Below are positions 7,426 to 14,374 of a DNA stretch of 15,362 nucleotides, one piece after another; position 1 is the first letter of the stretch; the number at the start of each line of letters is the position of its first letter. The position numbers and the translations under genes are program-made. The notes beneath the pieces are model-generated. The model saw only the letters and a program-made list of their open reading frames with translations. It ran no database searches and was not told where the DNA came from. Origin of the DNA: Sphingomonadales bacterium (GTDB lineage Bacteria; Pseudomonadota; Alphaproteobacteria; Sphingomonadales; Sphingomonadaceae); assembly GCA_024636595.1 (NCBI GenBank), contig JAGXGT010000156.1, forward strand, positions 1 through 15,362. The letters are read 5' to 3'.

Positions 7426-8526
7426 ATGAGTTCGACAACCATCTCGACGAAAAATGTTCCGAAAGCAGCGCCAGACTCGCGCCGGGGTTCGGCCGCTGTT
7501 GCTGTTCCCGAGGACAATGAACTGATCAGGACCGCAGCCAAGGTGACGCGCGACCTCAACGCACCGAAGCCAGCGATCTATTGGGCTGATTTTCTGGCGT
7601 CTGTTGCAATTGGCTACGGAACCCTCATCGGTGCGATCATCAGTCCGTCGGTCGTGCTCGCCGTTGTGTTCGGCTTGATTGCCATATTGGCGCTCTACCG
7701 TGCGGGCAGTTTCATTCACGAATTGACCCATGTCCGGCGCAATGCGCTGCCCGGCTTTCATTTCGCCTGGAACGCCTTGTTCGGGGTACCGATGATGATT
7801 CCGTCCTTCATGTATGAAGGCATTCACAGCATTCATCATCGGACCAAAAAATATGGCACCGTGGAAGACCCGGAGTATCTGCCGCTCGCGTTGATGAAGC
7901 CCTGGTCGGTCCCATTATTTGTGATCGTCGCAGCGTTGGCGCCGGTTGCGCTGCTGTTCCGCTATGCGATTTTATCGCCGCTTTCCGCAATCATTCCGCC
8001 GCTGCGCAAAGTGGTGGTCGAGCGCTATTCCGGGCTGATCATCAATCCAGAATTTCGCCGCAAAGCGCCTGAGGGAGACCTTAAACGCCGCTGGCTGGCT
8101 TGCGAGATCGGGGCTAGCCTCTGGGCCATCGCTCTGCTGACGATGGTCGCGACCGACGTCATTCCGATGCGCGCCTTTCTGATTTTTCTCGGCGTGATGT
8201 CGGGCAGCGTTGTATTGAACCAGATCCGCACTTTGGTCGCGCATCTGTGGGAGAATGACGGTCATGAGATGAGCGTGACCGCGCAATATCTCGACAGTGT
8301 CAATGTCCCCCCGCCCTCGACCTTGCCGGCCTTGTGGGCACCGGTGGGACTGCGTTATCACGCGCTGCACCATCTGCTGCCGGGTGTCCCTTACCATAGT
8401 CTGGGTGAAGCCCACCGGCGGCTGGCTGCTGAATTTCCGGCGGGGTCCAGCTTCTATCGGGCGGATCATGACAGTCTATGGACCCTGACCAAAAGGCTTG
8501 TTCGCGGCAGCGCCGGGAGAAATTGA
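7426..8526 (+). CDS. Membrane fatty acid desaturase/hydroxylase family protein, probably sphingolipid-modifying
   Basis: This 366-residue membrane di-iron oxygenase shows all three histidine boxes of the FA_desaturase family. They are HELTH (98-102), HSIHH (134-138) and HALHH (312-316), with hydrophobic segments at about 55-92, 163-185 and 230-265. These enzymes use O2 and an electron donor to desaturate or hydroxylate acyl chains at the cytosolic face of the membrane. The neighbours suggest its substrate is a sphingolipid chain. Sphingomonad lipids are known to contain unsaturated or cyclopropane long-chain bases and 2-hydroxymyristate, so either a desaturase or an alpha-hydroxylase is possible. 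The start at 7426 has AGG five bases upstream; 7414 is an alternative giving four more residues. It ends five bases from the lptG stop on the other strand. Confidence 0.8.
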   Translation: MSSTTISTKNVPKAAPDSRRGSAAVAVPEDNELIRTAAKVTRDLNAPKPAIYWADFLASVAIGYGTLIGAIISPSVVLAVVFGLIAILALYRAGSFIHELTHVRRNALPGFHFAWNALFGVPMMIPSFMYEGIHSIHHRTKKYGTVEDPEYLPLALMKPWSVPLFVIVAALAPVALLFRYAILSPLSAIIPPLRKVVVERYSGLIINPEFRRKAPEGDLKRRWLACEIGASLWAIALLTMVATDVIPMRAFLIFLGVMSGSVVLNQIRTLVAHLWENDGHEMSVTAQYLDSVNVPPPSTLPALWAPVGLRYHALHHLLPGVPYHSLGEAHRRLAAEFPAGSSFYRADHDSLWTLTKRLVRGSAGRN

Positions 8527-8531
8527 AGCGG

Positions 8532-9620
8532 CTATTCCTCGGTCCGGACGAGCACGGTTTCGCCGATCAGGAAAAATAGCAGGAAGGGTGCCCAAGCCGC
8601 CAATAGCGCTGGATAAGCACCTATATTGCCCATCGCCAGAGCGAAATTGTCGGCGACAAAATAGGCAAAGCCCAGCGCCATTCCGATCACCGCTCTGATA
8701 AACAATTGCCCGGAACGGGCCAGGCCAAAGGCCGCGACGGCGCCCAGCAACGGCATGAGGATCGATGACATCGGTCCGGAAATCTTGTGCCACCAGCCGG
8801 CCTCGAGGCTCATCGTCGGACGACCTGCTTGCTCGAGTTCACTGATTGCGTTGCGCAAGTCAAAAATTGACAGGCTATCAGCGTCGACATTGCTCAGCGT
8901 GAACTGATCCGGCCGGATGGTTTTACCGACCAACAATTCGGGGTTTTTTTCCTCGGTACCGGTACTGACATCGAATCGCGTGACATTGGTGAGCAGCCAG
9001 CCGGACCCGGTGAACCGCGCCTCATCTCCCTGCATCAGGCTATTCAGTTCATTTTCGGTGCGATTGAAAATTGTAACGCCTTGCAGCCGAACCGTGTCCC
9101 CTCGACCGATCACCGTGCGCGCGTTGATCAGATCATTGCCATCCCTGACCCAGACATTGGTGCGTATGTTGCTCTCCGCCGGAATCGGGCCATATTCAAC
9201 TTTCTCCCATTGCGTCAAACGGGCAGTGGCGGGCGCGACCAGAGTTTCGTTGAAGACAAAAGATACCAATGCAACGCCCATGCTGGCAACGATCAAGGGT
9301 GCGAGAATCTGATGGGCGGAAAGGCCGCCGGCCTTCATCGAGATGACTTCGCTATTCTGGTTCAGTGTGGCGAGCGTAATTATTGTTCCCAGTAGCACCG
9401 AAAAGGGCAGAAAACGGGCGACGAGTTGCGGCGCCCGCAGCGACACATAAGTCCAGAGTTCGGCCTCGCCATTGCCCGCCTGGGCCAGAATTTTGCCGCT
9501 CTCGCCCAGCAGGTCGAGCGCTTGCAGCACCAGCACCAGCAGCGCCAGCACCGCCAGCGTGCGGATGATGAACATTTTCGCCATATAGATGGCCAGTGTG
9601 CGGGAAGGGAAAAAATCCAT
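8532..9620 (-). CDS. lptG: LptG-type permease (LptF/LptG family), inner-membrane lipid exporter subunit
   Basis: This 362-residue YjgP/YjgQ-family protein has three N-terminal membrane helices (about 17-37, 65-85, 102-125). A periplasmic beta-jellyroll domain (about 135-260) and three C-terminal helices (about 272-352) follow. With LptF and the ATPase LptB, LptG extracts lipopolysaccharide from the inner membrane and passes it to LptC/LptA. It starts six bases after the lptF stop, so the two are one operon. No lptB, lptC, lptA or lptD is present here. The genes on both sides are for sphingolipids. Because sphingomonads make glycosphingolipids instead of lipopolysaccharide, the likely cargo is a sphingolipid (inference). 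LptF versus LptG is assigned by gene order and start motifs and is less certain than the family. Confidence 0.88.
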   Translation of the reverse strand: MDFFPSRTLAIYMAKMFIIRTLAVLALLVLVLQALDLLGESGKILAQAGNGEAELWTYVSLRAPQLVARFLPFSVLLGTIITLATLNQNSEVISMKAGGLSAHQILAPLIVASMGVALVSFVFNETLVAPATARLTQWEKVEYGPIPAESNIRTNVWVRDGNDLINARTVIGRGDTVRLQGVTIFNRTENELNSLMQGDEARFTGSGWLLTNVTRFDVSTGTEEKNPELLVGKTIRPDQFTLSNVDADSLSIFDLRNAISELEQAGRPTMSLEAGWWHKISGPMSSILMPLLGAVAAFGLARSGQLFIRAVIGMALGFAYFVADNFALAMGNIGAYPALLAAWAPFLLFFLIGETVLVRTEE

Positions 9621-9626
9621 GTCGGG

Positions 9627-10838
9627 CTATTCCTTCACCAGCGCACGTTTGCGATTGAAACTGAGCAGACCCTTGAAGACGCCACCGAATTTGGAAAACG
9701 CCTTTTCCAGCGCCCCGATCGGCTGGCCGCCAGGAACATGGGCGGCAACATGATACATCCAGATGATCAGCGCGGCGAACAGGCAGAAGGGCAGCCAAAG
9801 GGCTATGATTGGGTCAACAAGACCCAGGGACCCGATATCTTCACCATATTCGTTGACCTTGTGATAGGTCACGATCATCACGATCGACAGGAAAACGCCG
9901 AGGGCCGATGTGGAGCGTTTCGGCGGTACCGCCAGCGCCACAGCCAGCAACGGCATCAGCAGCATCATCATCACCTCGACCAGCCGGAAATGGAAATTGG
10001 ACCGGCTTTCGTTGCGTTCGGTCACCGGACGCTTTGCGTCGAGACCGACTCGCACGAGTTCGGGTATTGTATATTCCAAGTTCTTGCCGCCCCGCGATCG
10101 GAACGATCCGATGTTGGGCAAATCAATCGGCAGGTCATGATTGCTGAAACTCAATATCCGCGGCTTCTCGTAATTCGGGGCATCATGGACCAGCACACCC
10201 TCGGTCAGCCGCAGGATGATCGTATCGGGATCGTCGGTTGCCAGAAATTGGCCCTGTTTCGCCGTGACCGAGACGGTTTGGCCTTTCTTGTTTTCCGCCC
10301 GTACGAAAATCCCGCTCAATTTGGTGCCATTGTCCCGGCTTTCCTCAATCCGCAGAGTCATCCGGCTGCCCAGATTGGTGAATTCGCCGACCTTGATCGA
10401 CGCACCGAGCGCACCCGACCGTAATTCAAAGCGAAGTTCTTCATAGTAATAGCGGGACAGCGGTTGAATGAAGCCAACCAACGCCAGATTGACCAGCATC
10501 AATGCTGCGGCGAACATATAGGGCACCCGGAGCAGTCGCCCGTAGCCTTGGCCAACGGCACGGAAAACATCGAGTTCAGAGCTGAGCGCGAGTTGTCGGA
10601 AGGCCAGCAAGATGCCGAGCAGCAAACCGATCGGAATGCCCAAGGACAGATATTCTGGAATCAGGTTTGCCAGCATCCGCCACACGACGCTGACAGGACC
10701 GCCTTCCGCCGCGACAAAATCGAACAGACGGAGCATTTTTTCCAGCACCAGCAGCATCGCCGCAATCACCAGCGTACTGAACAGCGGCACAGCGATCAAT
10801 TTTGCCAGATAGCGATCCGTGGAAGTCAGCAGTTTCAA
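9627..10838 (-). CDS. lptF: LptF-type permease (LptF/LptG family), inner-membrane lipid exporter subunit
   Basis: This 403-residue partner of the downstream lptG has the same design. Three helices (about 12-34, 60-84, 105-127) precede a periplasmic jellyroll (about 130-270) and three helices (about 283-366), and a basic cytosolic tail of some 35 residues ends it. The N-terminus DRYLAKLIAVPL matches LptF starts, with the basic motif leading into helix 1. The start codon is TTG (complement of 10836-10838), with GAGGGAGA about seven bases upstream. I see no in-frame ATG with a good ribosome site. It is transcribed divergently from the DUF2141-kinase-nucleotidyltransferase operon across 125 bases, so export and lipid head-group genes may share control. 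The family is secure; sphingolipid as cargo is inference. Confidence 0.88.
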   Translation of the reverse strand: MKLLTSTDRYLAKLIAVPLFSTLVIAAMLLVLEKMLRLFDFVAAEGGPVSVVWRMLANLIPEYLSLGIPIGLLLGILLAFRQLALSSELDVFRAVGQGYGRLLRVPYMFAAALMLVNLALVGFIQPLSRYYYEELRFELRSGALGASIKVGEFTNLGSRMTLRIEESRDNGTKLSGIFVRAENKKGQTVSVTAKQGQFLATDDPDTIILRLTEGVLVHDAPNYEKPRILSFSNHDLPIDLPNIGSFRSRGGKNLEYTIPELVRVGLDAKRPVTERNESRSNFHFRLVEVMMMLLMPLLAVALAVPPKRSTSALGVFLSIVMIVTYHKVNEYGEDIGSLGLVDPIIALWLPFCLFAALIIWMYHVAAHVPGGQPIGALEKAFSKFGGVFKGLLSFNRKRALVKE

Positions 10839-10963
10839 CTTGTTGTCTCCCTCTCACCATGTTTTCGCCGCAAATCAAATCCATAACAAAAAGCGGATCG
10901 GGGGCTGATTCTTGACCGTGTCGGAGTGTTGGCGCGGGTATAACGACTAGGAGTAACTTCGTC

Positions 10964-11446
10964 ATGTTGAAATTTGCGGCTTTCATCGCATTATCGACCA
11001 CTATTTTTCTATCTTCCGCCCCGGCATATGCTGGTGGCCGGGAGATACCCAATGACTTGCGCCGCTGCCAGTCTGGTAAAGGCCCTGCTGTGAAGGTGGA
11101 AATACAAGGCCTGAAGGAAGCGACCGGCAAGGTGCGGGTCCAAAGCTACCGCGGTACCAAGGACGAATGGCTGAAAAGTGGAGCATGGCTCAACCGTATA
11201 GAAGTGCCTGTCAGCGCTACAAACATGACCTTCTGTCTGCCGTTCAGCCAAGCGGGTGAATATGCGATTGCTGTGCGCCATGATCTTAACGGGAATGGCA
11301 AAACCGATATTACCAGCGACGGTGGTGGTATGTCGAACAATCCAAGCATCAGTATCTTCAATCTTGGCAAGCCGAGCTACAAGAAAACCAAATTTGCGAT
11401 CGGCAATGAGGTTAAATCCATCAGCATCACCATGAAATATATGTGA
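10964..11446 (+). CDS. Exported DUF2141 family protein
   Basis: This 160-residue periplasmic protein has a typical signal peptide, with a hydrophobic core at about 4-18 and a likely cut after AYA (residue 23). The DUF2141 signature is present: AVRHDLNGNGKTD (about 103-115) followed by GGGMSNNP (120-127). Asp107, Asn109, Asn111 and Asp115 have the DxNxNGxxD spacing of a dockerin/EF-hand-like calcium loop. Cys35 and Cys91 could form a disulfide. The biochemical function of the family is unknown to me. It is the first gene of a tight operon, with the lipid kinase starting 35 bases later. As I recall, a DUF2141 gene also lies beside the ceramide kinase gene in the ceramide-phosphoglycerate locus of Caulobacter, which suggests a periplasmic step on a phosphorylated sphingolipid. 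AGGAG lies about ten bases before the ATG. Confidence 0.83.
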   Translation: MLKFAAFIALSTTIFLSSAPAYAGGREIPNDLRRCQSGKGPAVKVEIQGLKEATGKVRVQSYRGTKDEWLKSGAWLNRIEVPVSATNMTFCLPFSQAGEYAIAVRHDLNGNGKTDITSDGGGMSNNPSISIFNLGKPSYKKTKFAIGNEVKSISITMKYM

Positions 11447-11481
11447 TGCACCGGACACCCGGGACAATTTAGGGCTATTTC

Positions 11482-12456
11482 ATGGCAAATGTGGCACTTC
11501 TTTCCAATCCGAATTCAACCGGAAATCGGGCGATTTTGCCAGAAGTGCGGTCTTACTGCGTCAAGAACAGCGATGTGTTCCACTATGAAGTGGATCACGT
11601 CGATGAAATTGCCAAGGCATTGGAAACCATCGCCCGGGTGAAACCGAAAGTGCTTGTGATCAACGGCGGCGACGGGACAGTGCAAGCGGCGCTTACCGAA
11701 TTATATCAGGGCGGCCATTTCGGTAACAATCCGCCGCCGGTGGCGGTTCTACCTAATGGCAAGACCAATTTAATCGCTCTCGATCTCGGATCGGAAGGCA
11801 ATCCGCTCAAGGCGCTCGAGCGGATTGTTGAATTGGCCAAGCATGACCTGCACGAACATCTGGTGTCCCGCGAACTGATCGCGCTATCCGATGGCGGCAA
11901 GGACAGCAAGGTCGTGCTCGGCATGTTTTTGGGCGGCGCAGGCCTGTCGGAGTTCATTCTCTATTGCCGGCACAAGATTTACCCGCTGGGACTGCCCAAC
12001 GCCGCGGCGCATGTGCTGACGGTTTTTGCCGCGCTGGCGTCGGTGCTGTTCGGCATCCGCGGAAAATTCCTGCCTAATCGGTCTCGTCCAATCAAGATAT
12101 CGCTGATCCGGGACGGCCAGTTTCAGGGCAATTTTGCGGTGCTGATCGTTACCACGCTGGAGCGGTTGTTGCTGATGAAGCGATCGATGCGGAACCAGAA
12201 TGCGATAGGCCGGATGCAGTTTCTGGCCATTGATCAGCGAGCCGGTGCCATCGTTCGTTTTCTGCTCTCCGTGATTTTTGGCCGGCTGGGCAAAAATGTG
12301 CAGAAGGGCATCCATCTCGAACGCGGCGACATGATCCGGATCGAAGGCGAGGGCAGCAATGTGCTGATGGACGGCGAATTATTCTCCGCCCAGCCCGGAC
12401 AACCGATCGTGCTGAAATCCACCAAGGCAGTATCCTTCCTTCGGCTTGCCGCTTGA
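11482..12456 (+). CDS. LCB5/diacylglycerol-kinase family lipid kinase, candidate ceramide kinase (CpgB-like)
   Basis: This 324-residue soluble or peripheral kinase phosphorylates a lipid hydroxyl using ATP. The DAGK catalytic domain is clear: SNPNSTGN (8-15) for nucleotide binding, GGDGT (62-66), PNGKTN (91-96), where bacterial diacylglycerol kinases usually have PxGTxN, and the C-terminal LMDGE with Asp297. The neighbours point to a ceramide or long-chain-base substrate. In Caulobacter the homologous lipid kinase CpgB phosphorylates ceramide on the way to ceramide phosphoglycerate. I therefore propose ceramide kinase here, with diacylglycerol or sphinganine as alternatives. It lies 35 bases after the DUF2141 gene (Shine-Dalgarno TAGGG at 11470-11474) and 15 bases before the nucleotidyltransferase gene, clearly one operon. 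Confidence 0.85.
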   Translation: MANVALLSNPNSTGNRAILPEVRSYCVKNSDVFHYEVDHVDEIAKALETIARVKPKVLVINGGDGTVQAALTELYQGGHFGNNPPPVAVLPNGKTNLIALDLGSEGNPLKALERIVELAKHDLHEHLVSRELIALSDGGKDSKVVLGMFLGGAGLSEFILYCRHKIYPLGLPNAAAHVLTVFAALASVLFGIRGKFLPNRSRPIKISLIRDGQFQGNFAVLIVTTLERLLLMKRSMRNQNAIGRMQFLAIDQRAGAIVRFLLSVIFGRLGKNVQKGIHLERGDMIRIEGEGSNVLMDGELFSAQPGQPIVLKSTKAVSFLRLAA

Positions 12457-12471
12457 GCTAAGGCGTTTCGC

Positions 12472-13389
12472 GTGAGCGAACTCAAGACATTGATAACCCA
12501 AGAATTGGCGCAACCGGTCGACCCGCGGGTTGCCGCCTTTGCCGCGTCGGTTGCCGCGCAATATGGCGAGGCATCGCGGGCGGTGCTATTCTATGGTTCG
12601 TGCCTGCGAACCACAGAACTCGACGGCCAGATGCTCGATTTCTATCTGATCGTTTCAAGCTATGAAGCGGCTTACGGGAAAAGCTGGCTGGTGAGTGCGA
12701 ACAATCGACTGCCACCCAATGTGTTCCCGGCCGAACATGATGGACTGGTCGCGAAGGTGGCGGTGCTCAGCGAGAACGATTTTCACAGACTGAACCGCAT
12801 CAGCGCCAGCGCGGTCAGCGTATGGGCGCGATTTGCGCAACCGTCCCGGTTGGTCTGGCAGGCGGATGAAGCGGCAAAGGTGCAGGCGATCGACGCGATC
12901 GCCGGCGCTGCGGTTACCCTCTTCGATATGACTTTTCCGATGATGGATATCGGTACGGAATATACGATAGCGGATCTGTGGAAACGGGGCTTTGAACTGA
13001 CTTATGGCGCGGAACTGCGGGCCGAGCGGAAGGATCGTTCGGATTCGGTCGTCGATGCCGAACCCTCTCGCTATGCGCGTTTTGGACCAGCGGTCGTCGC
13101 GGCTATTGCAGAACGGAATCAAGCCCGGGGCAAAAATCTCGAAATTGTTGCCTCTCGGGAAGCGGTTGAAAAAAGATGGCGGCAATTGCGGCGAAACGGC
13201 AAGATGCTGACGCTCGCCAGACTGGCCAAGGCGTCCGCCACTTATGCTGGCGGGATCGATTATCTCGCCTGGAAGATAAACCGCCATGCCGGGACCGACT
13301 ATGTGATCCGGCCATGGCAACGAAAATGGCCGATTCTCGGCGCCCTGGTGATGCTGCCGCGGTTGATCATGGGCGGGGCGATCAAATAG
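12472..13389 (+). CDS. Tam41-like nucleotidyltransferase, putative CTP:lipid-phosphate cytidylyltransferase
   Basis: This 305-residue protein has the layout of Tam41, the mitochondrial enzyme that makes CDP-diacylglycerol from phosphatidate and CTP. YGS (41-43) starts a Pol-beta-type nucleotidyltransferase motif; twelve residues after it comes LDFYLIV with Asp56, matching the LDF/IDF block of Tam41. A Trp-Asn-rich strand follows (WLVSANN, 72-78), then AKVAVLSENDF (94-104) and SVWARFAQPSRLV (116-128), which parallels KYGVI and LYxAGRLxKPV of Tam41. Further on ELTYGAELR resembles the Tam41 LSYxxDxR block. The usual second acidic residue of the DxD pair is Tyr58. The alignment is from memory. 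Sitting 15 bases after a lipid kinase, it may activate the phosphorylated lipid, or a small phosphate, with CTP (inference). The start is GTG at 12472 with TAAGG eight bases upstream. Confidence 0.75.
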   Translation: MSELKTLITQELAQPVDPRVAAFAASVAAQYGEASRAVLFYGSCLRTTELDGQMLDFYLIVSSYEAAYGKSWLVSANNRLPPNVFPAEHDGLVAKVAVLSENDFHRLNRISASAVSVWARFAQPSRLVWQADEAAKVQAIDAIAGAAVTLFDMTFPMMDIGTEYTIADLWKRGFELTYGAELRAERKDRSDSVVDAEPSRYARFGPAVVAAIAERNQARGKNLEIVASREAVEKRWRQLRRNGKMLTLARLAKASATYAGGIDYLAWKINRHAGTDYVIRPWQRKWPILGALVMLPRLIMGGAIK

Positions 13390-13409
13390 AGCCGTCATCC
13401 AAATCAGTA

Positions 13410-13486
13410 CGTCATCCTGAACTTGTTTCGGGAACCCGAGAGATAGAGAATACCGTAAGAGGTCCTGAAACAAGTTCAGGATGACG
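13410..13486. repeat. Large palindromic extragenic repeat (REP-like), possible two-way terminator
   Basis: Two perfect 20-base inverted arms lie at 13410-13429 (beginning CGTCATCCTGAAC) and 13467-13486 (ending GTTCAGGATGACG), 37 bases apart. Each arm with its inner flank also folds on itself. On the right, TCCTGAA and TTCAGGA (13463-13481) give a perfect seven-base stem; on the left the matching stem has one G:T pair. I recall this word being widespread between genes in sphingomonad genomes. It lies between the convergent Tam41-like and crotonase genes, where it could end transcription from both sides, though there is no T-tract. Confidence 0.8.
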
Positions 13487-13491
13487 AAACA

Positions 13492-14286
13492 TCACCGATC
13501 CTTGTAATCGGGTTTGCGCTTGGCAAAAAAGGCTTTCGCCGCCTCCCGGCTGTCTTCGGTCATCGACAGCATCACCTGTTGCCGGTCTTCAATGGCAAGC
13601 GCCGCTTCGAAACTCTGCGCGTCTATATTGCGGTTTAAAGCATCCTTGGAAAGGCGCAGGCCCATCGGCGCCGTGTCCAGCATTTCCTCGGCCAGTGAAA
13701 GCCCGGTCGAGAGTAGCTTTTCCTCGTCCACCATTTCGCTGATCAAGCCGTATTTCTCTGCCCGATCGGCATGAATGAACCGACCGGTGAGGATCAGCTC
13801 CGACGCTATCGATGCGCCGACCATGCGCGGCAGGAAATAGCTTGATCCCATATCGCAGCCACCGAGGCCAATCTTGATATAGGCCGCATTCATTTTCAGG
13901 CTCGGCGCGCCGTAGCGGATATCGCTGGCGAGCAGCAGCGAGAAACCGCCGCCGCAGGCCGCCCCCTGGGCCAGCGCGATAATCGGCTGGGGGCATTGGC
14001 GCATGAGTTGCATCACGGTGGCGATGGAGCGCTGGGTACGCCACACATGCTGAACCTGTCCCTGCGAACCATCATTCTTCCAGCCACCAATGTCGAGACC
14101 CGCGCAAAAGGCGCGCCCCTCGGCGCGGAACAGAACCACGCGCACGTCGAGGCGTTTCTGCAGGCCACGAAAATAATCCTGCAGTGCGAAGATCATTGCT
14201 TCGTTCATCGTATTGAGCTTTTCGGGCCGATTGAGCGTCAATATCTCAATTGCGCCGCGCTGTTCGATGTGGATGGAGTTGGTCAT
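13492..14286 (-). CDS. Enoyl-CoA hydratase/isomerase (crotonase) family protein
   Basis: This 264-residue crotonase-fold enzyme acts on an acyl-CoA. Both oxyanion-hole blocks are present: FCAGLDIG (60-67) and GAACGGGF (108-115). Of the two catalytic glutamates of classical enoyl-CoA hydratase, the second is kept as Glu163 in SELILTG. At the first position there is Tyr136, while Asp145 stands nearby in GCDMG. This argues against a standard hydratase and for an isomerase or other crotonase reaction. The substrate cannot be read from sequence. It is not evidently in an operon with lipid genes, since the palindromic repeat separates it from the kinase operon. Its promoter region faces the AlbA_2 gene and holds an inverted repeat. 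Confidence 0.88.
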   Translation of the reverse strand: MTNSIHIEQRGAIEILTLNRPEKLNTMNEAMIFALQDYFRGLQKRLDVRVVLFRAEGRAFCAGLDIGGWKNDGSQGQVQHVWRTQRSIATVMQLMRQCPQPIIALAQGAACGGGFSLLLASDIRYGAPSLKMNAAYIKIGLGGCDMGSSYFLPRMVGASIASELILTGRFIHADRAEKYGLISEMVDEEKLLSTGLSLAEEMLDTAPMGLRLSKDALNRNIDAQSFEAALAIEDRQQVMLSMTEDSREAAKAFFAKRKPDYKDR

Positions 14287-14308
14287 CTATAAATCTCGAA
14301 CCTATTTG

Positions 14309-14331
14309 ATATCGCAGCATTATTGCGATAT
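14309..14331. promoter_or_regulatory. Inverted repeat, candidate operator between crotonase and AlbA_2 genes
   Basis: ATATCGCA (14309-14316) and TGCGATAT (14324-14331) form a perfect eight-base inverted repeat around a seven-base spacer. It is centred in the 88-base gap between two divergent starts (14286 and 14375). Size and spacing suit binding by a dimeric repressor, or a small hairpin in either leader. No regulator gene is nearby apart from the AlbA_2 protein itself. Confidence 0.45.
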
Positions 14332-14374
14332 TTGCTGAGGAGAACCTAGCAAAATCTGACTTCGAAAGACAATT

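Noticed and set aside
9426..10424. A 332-residue plus-strand frame over lptF/lptG
   Set aside because: It is rich in His, Gln and Arg as expected from reading a membrane-protein gene backwards, and LptFG are certain.
10912..10944. A sigma-70-like promoter (TTGACC, TATAAC) before the DUF2141 gene
   Set aside because: The spacer is 21 bases, too long for a normal promoter; the TATAAC alone may still be a -10 box.
12655..13473. A 272-residue minus-strand frame over the Tam41-like gene and part of the palindromic repeat
   Set aside because: No domain, no ribosome site, and its start region lies within the repeat.
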